The translations under genes were made by a program, and so were the position numbers. Positions 7,955 to 15,481 of a DNA stretch of 55,327 nt are shown in pieces (the stretch's first letter is position 1; the number at the start of each line of letters is the position of its first letter). Source of the stretch: Algoriphagus sediminis (GTDB taxonomy: Bacteria; Bacteroidota; Bacteroidia; Cytophagales; Cyclobacteriaceae); assembly GCF_030403435.1 (NCBI RefSeq), contig NZ_JAUEPH010000010.1:1-55327 (forward strand), read 5' to 3'. The notes under the pieces were generated by a model, which worked only from the letters and a program-made list of their open reading frames with translations, made no database searches and was not told where the DNA came from.

Positions 7955-9234
7955 TCTTTGTCTTCAGTATTTTCTTTCTTGCCGAAATTCCTTGGATACT
8001 TTACTGATGCCGCCATAATCAGTGCTGGAACCATGGCTATACCCACCCAAATAAAGAATCCGGGATAGCCTAGCCACTCCTGAATGTATCCGGAGATCAT
8101 TCCAGGAATCATCATGCCCATAGCCATAAATCCGGTTGCGAGGGCGTAGTGAGAAGTTTTGTAAATACCCTCGGCCAGATAAATCAAAAAAACCATGTAG
8201 GCAGCAAACCCGAAACCATAGCCGAGTTGCTCGATGATAACCACTATAGTGGGGAATACGAGGCCCTCGGGCTGTAAATAAGCAAGTGCGATGTAAAGTA
8301 GGTTGGGAAGGTTTAAGCTGAGTCCCATTGGGATCATCCATTTTCCCAATCCATCTCGGGAAATCACAATTCCTCCTAAAATTCCACCAAGAAGCAAGGC
8401 GATAACTCCTACCGTTCCATAAATCAATCCATAATCGGAGGTGCTAATCCCAAGCCCTCCTGTTTCAGGATCGCCAAGTAGAAATGGGGATGCCATCTTA
8501 ACCAATTGCGATTCTCCAAGTCGGTAGAGTAAAACAAAGCCTAGGGAAAGTGCTATGTTTTTCTTGGTGAAAAATGTTCTAAACACATCACCAAAACTCT
8601 TCCTTTCATCTTCTTCATTTTTGGAATTTTCCTCTTCAACTTTTGGTGTGGTGATAAAGTTGATGATGGTCAGTAGCAGCATCAAACCTGCCACAATAAT
8701 CATTGTGTAGGACCATGCCTGAGTATTGTCACCAAGACTGGTTTCTAAATAACCTGCCACGATGACAATTAGTCCCTGTCCGGTAATCATTCCAATACGA
8801 TAAAATGTTCCCCTTAAACCCACGAAGAAGCTTTGTTGATCTGGCTTAAGAGCAATCAAATACATTCCATCGGAAGCGATATCATTGGTAGCCGAAGCAA
8901 ATGCTCCCATCCAGAAAAAGGCAAGAGTCAGAAAGAAAAAATTACTAGCCGGTGTGGTGAGACCTACTCCCAGAAAAACAATGGATAGCACCAACTGCAT
9001 AGATAAAAACCATTTTCTTTTGGTTCCAAAGAGATCCACGATCGGGCTCCAAATCGGTTTGATCACCCATGGCAAATACAGCAAACTAGTATAAAGCCCA
9101 ATATCTGAATTGGAAATTCCGAGTTTGGTATACATCACCACCGAAACGGTAATAATGATGATATAAGGAATACCTTCGGTGAGGTAAAGGGATGGTACCC
9201 AGAGCCATGGTTTTTTAGCGCGGGTGAAACTCAT
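7951..9234 (-). CDS. AmpG-like muropeptide permease (MFS)
   Basis: A 427-residue integral membrane protein with about 12 hydrophobic segments. The N-terminus (PSLYLTEGIPY) and the loops (YLPWVIKPIWSPIVDLFGTKRKW, a variant of the MFS loop 2-3 motif, and ATNDIASDG) match the AmpG branch of the major facilitator superfamily. The expected role is proton-driven import of anhydro-muropeptides. It overlaps by 4 bp both the NagZ-like gene downstream and the acetyltransferase gene upstream, a tight operon that strengthens the substrate assignment. The substrate itself is inferred from context. Confidence 0.87.
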   Translation of the reverse strand: MSFTRAKKPWLWVPSLYLTEGIPYIIIITVSVVMYTKLGISNSDIGLYTSLLYLPWVIKPIWSPIVDLFGTKRKWFLSMQLVLSIVFLGVGLTTPASNFFFLTLAFFWMGAFASATNDIASDGMYLIALKPDQQSFFVGLRGTFYRIGMITGQGLIVIVAGYLETSLGDNTQAWSYTMIIVAGLMLLLTIINFITTPKVEEENSKNEEDERKSFGDVFRTFFTKKNIALSLGFVLLYRLGESQLVKMASPFLLGDPETGGLGISTSDYGLIYGTVGVIALLLGGILGGIVISRDGLGKWMIPMGLSLNLPNLLYIALAYLQPEGLVFPTIVVIIEQLGYGFGFAAYMVFLIYLAEGIYKTSHYALATGFMAMGMMIPGMISGYIQEWLGYPGFFIWVGIAMVPALIMAASVKYPRNFGKKENTEDKE

Positions 9235-9710
9235 TTTTTCCGGATTAGATTTTCGTAAATACTCTTTTCAGAGCCTTCAATCACACGAGCATTCACGACT
9301 TTTTTATAATATTCCTCAGGTCCAACACCTCCGATGATTGCATAGCCATAACCCATTTCTTTCATTGAGTTCAATGCTTTAATTAAGAGTATTTTTCCTA
9401 TGCCCTTTCCTCGTTCTTCTTCTTTTGTACCTGTCGGGCCAAAGAAATTTCTGGCAGTGGATTCATAGCAGGCAAAGCCGAGAATATTGTTTTCTCTTTG
9501 TGCCAGCCAACAGGAGACCGGCTGTCTGCTAAAAGCTACATCTGCCTCGGAAGCCCAATACTCCCCAAAAGTTTCCTTCACCCATTCCACCACAAGGCTT
9601 TTCTCGGGAGAAATGGCCCTGCGGAATATGATTCCTTCTTTTTTGCCGAGCTGTCTCTCTTCTTGTTCGAAGGAGGGAAGGTCCAGGAGGCGTACGAGCA
9701 TATCTTTCAT
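9231..9710 (-). CDS. GNAT family N-acetyltransferase
   Basis: A 159-residue protein with the GNAT fold. The acetyl-CoA-binding region is EEERGKGIGKILLIKAL at about 96-112, followed by the strand-turn AIIGGVGPEEYY. The acceptor is unknown. Its position between the GHL10 glycosidase and the AmpG-like permease, overlapping the latter by 4 bp, suggests an amino-sugar or muropeptide substrate, but that is context only. The start could be Met1 or Met4. Confidence 0.85.
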   Translation of the reverse strand: MKDMLVRLLDLPSFEQEERQLGKKEGIIFRRAISPEKSLVVEWVKETFGEYWASEADVAFSRQPVSCWLAQRENNILGFACYESTARNFFGPTGTKEEERGKGIGKILLIKALNSMKEMGYGYAIIGGVGPEEYYKKVVNARVIEGSEKSIYENLIRKK

Positions 9711-9720
9711 GAGCTTAACT

Positions 9721-11346
9721 TTAGGGTACGAGGAAAACTTGAGAGGATGCTATTTGACCAAAATGATCGATCCAGCGGATGGCCAGATATCTTTGACCTG
9801 TGTTGGATACTTCCAAAGCTCTGGGGCGACCGGTTCCTACCCAAATCCTATGCTGTTCTGCAATTTCGAGTTCTTCAAGGCTTGAAGCCCATTGCACAAC
9901 AGCCAATCTTATGGCGGGATCCAAAGGCTTCTCCAAATTTATTCTGGTCCATTCTTTTTCGTTTGAAACCGAGCTAATCGCCGGAGCTTCAATTATTGTA
10001 TTGTTTGTCCTTTTAAAATCTGGTGCAAGGGTAGGTTCGTCGTAAAGCTCAGATTTGAGCAAATTGGCTACATCCTTATTCTTTGCAAATAGGGACTTTG
10101 CGGAGAAAAAGGCATTTCCATGGATATTGGGTAAGGTTCTGGTGTAAGAAATCTGGGTATTGATTTCTCGTGGGTTATCCCAGGATTTATCAGCGTTTTC
10201 CCGAATCTTATAAGGTCCATTGCCTATGTAGATTTTCGTGTTGTAGCTATTATTTGACCACCAGTCATTCAGCTTTCTATAGGAAGCAAGTTCATAATCC
10301 ATGCTCCAATAAACCTGAGGGATCAAATAATCTATCCAACCTTCTTTCATCCAAGTGATTGGGTCAGCATAGAGATCATCATAGTTGGTTTGACCTGCAC
10401 GGGTAGGAGAACCCATGGGGTCTTTGTCCTGATTTCTCCAAACTCCGAAAGGTGAGATTCCAAACTGTACCCAAGGTTTGATTTCCTCGATTGAAGAGTG
10501 AACCATTCGGACCAGATCATTCACGTTTTCCCTGCGCCAGTCCTCTATACCTTGACCTGGTTTCTTATATTTCTCGAAGCTTCTTTTATCTGGAAAAGCG
10601 GTGTTTGGAATCTTGTATGGGTAGAAATAATCATCGAAGTGAATGGCATCTACATCGTAGTTGCTCACCACTTCCCGGATGACATTCGTCAAATGGGCTT
10701 TGACCTCAGGAATGCCGGGATCGTAATAGTATTTGGGACCGTACTTCAGCATCCATTCCGGATGCTTATTGAAGTCGTGATCAGGGCTTAAAACTTCAGT
10801 CTTTAAATCAAAAGTTGCTCGATAGGGATTTAGCCAGGCATGAAACTCCATTCCTCTTTGGTGCGTCTGCCAGATCATCCAGCTCAGTGGGTCCTCATTG
10901 GTGTCTGGTTTCTTCCCTTCTTTACCGGTGAGATATTTTGACCATGGAGCAAGATTACTTGGGTAAAAGGCATCTCCGGCAGTCCTGATTTGAACGATTG
11001 CCGCATTGAAATTCAGGCTCTGGTAATAATCCAGAAGCTTTATAAAGTCCTCTTTCTGCTTTTCATAGGGATCATTTGGTGAAGTAGGCCAATCAATGTT
11101 TACCACCGTAGCAATCCAAACTCCACGAAACTCCCTAGGTAGCTCCGCTAACTCAAAGTCCAACGGCTGAAGCTCCAAAGGAATGTCTGATAAATTTTTT
11201 CCTGGTAGATCTGCCTTAGGCCTTTCAGGATTTTTCTTTATTTCTGTTCCTGAACTGTTTTCAGGGATTGCTTTCTGGCTTTTACATGCAGCAACCAATG
11301 CCAAAAGAAAGAGAAAAAGTAAGGGGGTTGAAAAGTTAAATTTCAT
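9721..11346 (-). CDS. GHL10/DUF187 glycoside hydrolase lipoprotein
   Basis: A 541-residue lipoprotein (lipobox LVAAC, Cys about 21). The catalytic part starts at FRGVWIATVVNIDWP and continues with ALV-like strands (NFNAAIVQIRTAGDAFY, EFHAWLNPYRA, DAIHFDDYFYPY), typical of the GHL10/YngK family, TIM-barrel proteins; E. coli DigH of this family cleaves denuded peptidoglycan glycans. A C-terminal strand-rich region of about 110 residues follows. It lies between the amidase (4 bp away) and the acetyltransferase on the same strand, which fits cell-wall salvage at the cell envelope. Confidence 0.9.
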   Translation of the reverse strand: MKFNFSTPLLFLFLLALVAACKSQKAIPENSSGTEIKKNPERPKADLPGKNLSDIPLELQPLDFELAELPREFRGVWIATVVNIDWPTSPNDPYEKQKEDFIKLLDYYQSLNFNAAIVQIRTAGDAFYPSNLAPWSKYLTGKEGKKPDTNEDPLSWMIWQTHQRGMEFHAWLNPYRATFDLKTEVLSPDHDFNKHPEWMLKYGPKYYYDPGIPEVKAHLTNVIREVVSNYDVDAIHFDDYFYPYKIPNTAFPDKRSFEKYKKPGQGIEDWRRENVNDLVRMVHSSIEEIKPWVQFGISPFGVWRNQDKDPMGSPTRAGQTNYDDLYADPITWMKEGWIDYLIPQVYWSMDYELASYRKLNDWWSNNSYNTKIYIGNGPYKIRENADKSWDNPREINTQISYTRTLPNIHGNAFFSAKSLFAKNKDVANLLKSELYDEPTLAPDFKRTNNTIIEAPAISSVSNEKEWTRINLEKPLDPAIRLAVVQWASSLEELEIAEQHRIWVGTGRPRALEVSNTGQRYLAIRWIDHFGQIASSQVFLVP

Positions 11347-11350
11347 AGGG

Positions 11351-12034
11351 TTACTCCTTTGGCAAGGGTTTCAATTCCAGATCAGAAAGATTTTTTCTCA
11401 ACTTATTCATGAATTTATCCCCTGGGTCTGTCTTGACGGTTCTATAATCAGGATCTGCCTCCTTCCATAAATCCGTCTCCTGAAAAAGAGTGTACTCATG
11501 GTGACCTATCACATACTCGATCTGATATTTTCTTTTCAGATAGCGAATCAATTCTTCGTTTGCTTTGAGCTGGGCTTTGGTAAGTGGCCAATCAGAACTA
11601 CCGATATTTTCTATTCCGATAGCTGTGTAATTCAATCCGATTACATGTCTGGCGAAGTAAGTATCGGGCAAAAGTCGAAAGATCGTTCCATCCCGGTCTA
11701 TTAAGAATTGGCTGGACACATTTAGGTTACTCGCACTAGTCAAATCCTCTCTTCCACCCAAAGTAGGTGAATCGAAAACGTCAAAGGTCACCTCAATATT
11801 ATCAATGGCAGTCCAGTGAACCACCACCATTTTTGGATCAATAACCGCATTTTCTTGCTCCAAGCCATGTCTGTCCTTCAGATATTGCAGAGAGAGGGCT
11901 TCTCGCTCTTCGTTCCATGTGATAGGTTTGTCAATAATGGTGAAAGTTGGCTTTGGGCTGCAGCCCAAAACTAAAACCAATAAGGAAATAAGGCTGAAAC
12001 AAAGGCAAAGTGTATTCTTCAAAAATATCTTCAT
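11351..12034 (-). CDS. N-acetylmuramoyl-L-alanine amidase (Amidase_2), lipoprotein
   Basis: A 227-residue protein with a lipoprotein signal (LVLGC, Cys25) and an Amidase_2 (AmpD/PGRP-like) domain. Zinc ligands are expected at the His in VVHWTA, at one of the later His residues (FARHVIG or IGHHEY), and at the Asp/Pro/Gly stretch TDPGDKF. GIENIG and YVIGHHEY are characteristic of the fold. It should cut the MurNAc-L-Ala bond of peptidoglycan fragments in the periplasm. As first gene of a five-gene run (amidase, GHL10, GNAT, AmpG-like, NagZ-like) it probably sits next to the operon promoter in the 160-bp gap shared with the divergent DeoR gene. Confidence 0.9.
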   Translation of the reverse strand: MKIFLKNTLCLCFSLISLLVLVLGCSPKPTFTIIDKPITWNEEREALSLQYLKDRHGLEQENAVIDPKMVVVHWTAIDNIEVTFDVFDSPTLGGREDLTSASNLNVSSQFLIDRDGTIFRLLPDTYFARHVIGLNYTAIGIENIGSSDWPLTKAQLKANEELIRYLKRKYQIEYVIGHHEYTLFQETDLWKEADPDYRTVKTDPGDKFMNKLRKNLSDLELKPLPKE

Positions 12035-12194
12035 AGTGATCTTTAATATTGCCGGGAAGATGAAATTATCAAAGCTAAACTACCCAGAATTTTAAAAGAA
12101 AGAAGCATGCATTGCGATAAATTGCTGGTTTTTCCATCATTTTTAAAAACCTGCATTTTTTTGCTATTTTTCCGAAAATACCAAATAACCACCC

Positions 12195-12944
12195 ATGCTT
12201 AAAGAAGAAAGGCAGAAATACATTCTCGATCAGGTCCATTTACATCACCGGGTTCTTTTGAATGATCTCACTGAAGAACTCAAGGTTTCTATCGACACGG
12301 TGAGAAGAGATGTTAAGGAGTTGGCCCAGCAAAAGAAAGTGAAGAAAGTCCACGGAGGAGCCACTTCATTTGGTTTTATGAATTTCACCAAGGACGAGAG
12401 TAATATTTACCTGCAGTCTAAGAAAATTAAGATTGCTGAGAAAACAATCCCTTTGCTCACTGAAGGGCAGGTCATTTTAATGAGCGGAGGCACCACCAAT
12501 ATGGAAGTAGCTAAGCTTATCCCTAAAAAGCTTCCTTTGACAGTTTTTACTCCAAGTTTGCACGTAGCTGTCGAGCTACTGGAGCATCCTGAGGTTGAGG
12601 TGATTTTCCTTGGTGGCAAGCTTTTGCATGAGGCTAAATTTGCTGTGGGCGGAACGGTAGTCAACACACTTTCTCAGCTTAAAGTGGATACCTGCATTTT
12701 AGGAACGGGCTACTTAGATGCAGAACACGGCCTTACGGAGTTTGATTGGGAGGTGATTCAGGTGAAGCAAGCTATGATCCGGGCTGCTAAAAAGACCATT
12801 ATCCTATCTGTATCGGATAAGCTTCATTCGGTACAGAAATACAAGACCTGCGATATGACAGAAGTCGATACTTTAGTTACGGAGCTGAAACCTGAAGACG
12901 AAATGCTCGATTCTTTCAGGCCATTTAATCTCGAGTTGGTTTAG
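12195..12944 (+). CDS. DeoR family transcriptional regulator
   Basis: A 249-residue protein. The N-terminal winged helix spans about residues 5-57 (LLNDLTEELKVSIDTVRRD, then KVKKVHGGA, the family signature), followed by a DeoR-C sugar-phosphate sensing domain (LMSGGTTNMEVAKL, VIFLGGKL, LGTGYLD). Regulators of this family usually respond to phosphorylated sugars. It is divergent from the peptidoglycan-salvage operon, so that operon is the obvious candidate target; no operator is identified. Its 3' end overlaps the convergent acylase gene by 20 bp. Confidence 0.92.
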   Translation: MLKEERQKYILDQVHLHHRVLLNDLTEELKVSIDTVRRDVKELAQQKKVKKVHGGATSFGFMNFTKDESNIYLQSKKIKIAEKTIPLLTEGQVILMSGGTTNMEVAKLIPKKLPLTVFTPSLHVAVELLEHPEVEVIFLGGKLLHEAKFAVGGTVVNTLSQLKVDTCILGTGYLDAEHGLTEFDWEVIQVKQAMIRAAKKTIILSVSDKLHSVQKYKTCDMTEVDTLVTELKPEDEMLDSFRPFNLELV

Positions 12945-15021
12945 AGCCGGGGTGATAAATGGATTTGGCATTTTGGTAAACCAAGGCTTTATCCAAGGTC
13001 ATAGGCTTTAACTCTTGCTTCAAGAACAATTCCATCTGATCATCGAAATGTGGACTTTCTGGTTTGTTACTCGCTCCAAAAACATTCACCGTTTCAATTT
13101 TGGGTAGACCTTCTCCAAATTTCACCATCATGATATAAGACTCTCCTTGTACTCCCTTTCGCATTCCATTTTCCCACGGCTGGCTTCGCATGGCGGTGAT
13201 TACATCATCTATGCCCCAGAGGGGCAAAGCCTTTTCACCTCTTACCAACTTCTGATATTCACCCAGCTCGACTATTTCCTTTCCAAAAAAAGTTTGAAAA
13301 TGTTCTTTTGCTGCCATTAAACCTTCAGCAGCCTCCTCCTCTGTCAAAGTGGTCTCCCAACTCCTGCCCAGTTCCTCAAACTTATCCCACCAGTAATAGT
13401 ATTGAAAAGCGAAAAGAGCCGCTCCTTCACTTTCTACTCCTGATTTTTTATCCCAGGCTTGAATGACTTTGATGTGTTGTTTGATCTCTGGGTATTTTTT
13501 AGGGTTCAAAGTAAAGAGAGACTCCATATTTGTTCGATAAGCCAGGTTTTCTGGAAGCTGACCATCGTATTTTATGCGTTTGAAATCCTCATAGCTAATT
13601 TTGGTACTGTCATCCATAAGCTCGCGAAAACGAGTTGACCGATTGTTGTCACGTCTGAGATAATCCATACCCTTTGGATAGTCTTCAGGATTCATATTAT
13701 TCATAAATCCACTTGCGAGAAAGGGGGAATGATTTGTATTGAATAGGTAACCTGATTCTGGGTTGATTTGCTGTGGAAGATCATCGAAATCATAATAGCT
13801 ATCCCAGATTGCTTTTTCAGTGTTTCCAGCTACAGTTCCTGTGAAATCTATCTCCGGGTTACGCTTTGGTAAAAGGCCATTGCTTACATAAAAAATACTA
13901 TCATGCTTGTCTGCATATACTGTATTAAAGCTGGTTAGTTGCATTGCAGACATCGCTTTACGAAACTCTGTAAGATTACTCGCCTTATTCATCCTCCACC
14001 ATTGTTCGGGCGCTCCGATTCTATCAAGCACTCCCATTCGGATTGAAAAGGCTCCTTGGTCCGTGACCAAGGTCGGGCCATAGATACTTTTCCAAACAGA
14101 TTTAGGCACAGGAATGGTGATTAGGTCCCAAAGTTTCACTTTCAGCCAAACTGTTCGCTTCTCCAATTCCAGCCATTCTCCATCCACCAAATATTGATTT
14201 TCATCATCTGGATTGATCTGCAGCTGGAAGACATCCAATAGATCAGGGAAATTTACCGTGTGGGCCCAACCTAAATTTTCATTGACGCCATGAAAAATCA
14301 TGGCTCCACCGGGAAAAAGTCCACCTAAAATATTCCAGCCTTCTTCGGAGTGAAGATGAGCTTCGTACCATGCCACAGGCCCTTCTAGAGGCTGATGAGA
14401 ATTAATGGCTAAAAAACTTTCCTCTGTATCGGTTCTGGAGGAATGAACGGCTATCGCATTTGAACCCTTCGGATTTAAGTCAATAGGGGCCTGATCCACT
14501 GTGCCTTCTACAATCTGTGTAACTGCCCGATCTGCTCCTGACATTTGGGCCAAAGAAAGAATATAAGCTGCAGTGATTTCTTTGGTCGTAACTGGAAAAG
14601 CATCCTTAAGTAAAACTTCTTCCGGATGGTGATAGGCGTAATCATTCATTCCGGCTGCATATCCCTCCAAAACTCTTTTGAACTCCTCCGAAAATGTAGT
14701 TTCGTATTTGGCTTCAGCCAACTCTCTGGTTTCAAGAAGATGGCCAAAGAAATCTGCTGCAGCTCCTGCCTCCCCAAAGACCCTTCCTGCCATTCTTTTT
14801 CCTGCAAGAAGAGTTGTCTGAATGGTTTTAAAATCATCCTCCGCATGTGCCCAAGCCAACCCATATGCTACATCTTCGTCCTTGGTGCCAAAAATATGCG
14901 GTACTCCATACTCATCTCTGACGATCTCTACCTGGCTCACATCCCATCCACTGGGCTGTAAATTCGAACTGCAGGAAGCTAAAAAGATTAAAGGAAGAAA
15001 AATGAAAGTGTACTTTTTCAT
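12925..15021 (-). CDS. Penicillin-acylase family N-terminal-nucleophile hydrolase, lipoprotein
   Basis: A 698-residue protein starting at the ATG at 15021, where a lipoprotein signal begins (lipobox LASC, Cys17). A longer frame from 15063 would include a terminator and hide the signal peptide, so it is rejected. EYGVPHIFG and AYGLAWAHAEDDF mark the alpha chain; GSNAIAV places the nucleophile Ser at about 187, where autocatalytic cleavage should release the beta chain. The family includes penicillin G acylase and acyl-homoserine-lactone acylases; the substrate here is unknown, though quorum-signal or lipopeptide deacylation is possible. It stands alone on the minus strand. Confidence 0.88.
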   Translation of the reverse strand: MKKYTFIFLPLIFLASCSSNLQPSGWDVSQVEIVRDEYGVPHIFGTKDEDVAYGLAWAHAEDDFKTIQTTLLAGKRMAGRVFGEAGAAADFFGHLLETRELAEAKYETTFSEEFKRVLEGYAAGMNDYAYHHPEEVLLKDAFPVTTKEITAAYILSLAQMSGADRAVTQIVEGTVDQAPIDLNPKGSNAIAVHSSRTDTEESFLAINSHQPLEGPVAWYEAHLHSEEGWNILGGLFPGGAMIFHGVNENLGWAHTVNFPDLLDVFQLQINPDDENQYLVDGEWLELEKRTVWLKVKLWDLITIPVPKSVWKSIYGPTLVTDQGAFSIRMGVLDRIGAPEQWWRMNKASNLTEFRKAMSAMQLTSFNTVYADKHDSIFYVSNGLLPKRNPEIDFTGTVAGNTEKAIWDSYYDFDDLPQQINPESGYLFNTNHSPFLASGFMNNMNPEDYPKGMDYLRRDNNRSTRFRELMDDSTKISYEDFKRIKYDGQLPENLAYRTNMESLFTLNPKKYPEIKQHIKVIQAWDKKSGVESEGAALFAFQYYYWWDKFEELGRSWETTLTEEEAAEGLMAAKEHFQTFFGKEIVELGEYQKLVRGEKALPLWGIDDVITAMRSQPWENGMRKGVQGESYIMMVKFGEGLPKIETVNVFGASNKPESPHFDDQMELFLKQELKPMTLDKALVYQNAKSIYHPGSKPTRD

Positions 15022-15052
15022 AAGGAGATTTTGTGGAATATGGGTCAAAAAT

Positions 15053-15082
15053 AAAAAAGCCATTCAGTAAACTCTGAATGGC
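15053..15082 (-). terminator. Rho-independent terminator after the HMA gene
   Basis: A perfect 9-bp stem (GCCATTCAG at 15059-15067 with CTGAATGGC at 15074-15082, loop TAAACT), then a T-run on the minus strand. It lies between the HMA-protein gene and the acylase gene, separating the metal operon from the acylase. Confidence 0.85.
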
Positions 15083-15098
15083 CTTAACAATTCTCGGA

Positions 15099-15476
15099 TT
15101 AATTTCCGTCTCCTTTTTTCTTTTTGTGTTTGGAATGGTCTACCTCATCTGAATGGGCACCATCTTTACAGCATTCGTCAAGTTTTGCATAAGCCTTCGG
15201 GTCACGCATCACACTGTCCGCATTATATCCAACCTTTGCAATTCTTTGTCGAAGAATTTCAGGGCTGGTTTTAGAGTCAAGGTAGGCAATGTTCAGTACC
15301 ATCGTTTCTAAATCAAGATTTACGGACTTTACCCCTTTTTCGAATGTGAGGTCTTTTTCAAGAGTATTTTTACACATCTCACAGACTGCCGAAGTTTTTA
15401 TTCCTATGGTCTTGATTTGGGCATGCGCCAAAAAGCCGAATGATGCAATTAGGATGGTTAGAATTACTTTTTTCAT
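15099..15476 (-). CDS. Exported HMA-domain (heavy-metal-binding) protein
   Basis: A 125-residue protein with a signal peptide (ILTILIASFGFLAHAQ), then a heavy-metal-associated ferredoxin-like domain with the CxxC metal site AVCEMC at about 31-36. A C-terminal tail rich in Cys, His and Lys (DECCKDGAHS, DHSKHKKKK) adds possible ligands. It is likely a periplasmic copper or similar metal-binding protein. It follows the TonB receptor gene by 5 bp on the same strand and ends at a strong terminator, so it closes that operon. Confidence 0.88.
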   Translation of the reverse strand: MKKVILTILIASFGFLAHAQIKTIGIKTSAVCEMCKNTLEKDLTFEKGVKSVNLDLETMVLNIAYLDSKTSPEILRQRIAKVGYNADSVMRDPKAYAKLDECCKDGAHSDEVDHSKHKKKKGDGN

Positions 15477-15481
15477 ATTCT

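Noticed and set aside
9498..9977. A 159-codon open frame on the plus strand
   Set aside because: It lies antisense to the acetyltransferase and GHL10 genes, has no start context and its product has no recognisable features.
15022..15063. Longer start for the acylase gene
   Set aside because: The extension covers a terminator's T-run and would bury a well-formed lipoprotein signal peptide. The same reasoning removed the longer starts of the genes at 15482, 17753, 18211, 19329 and 39316.
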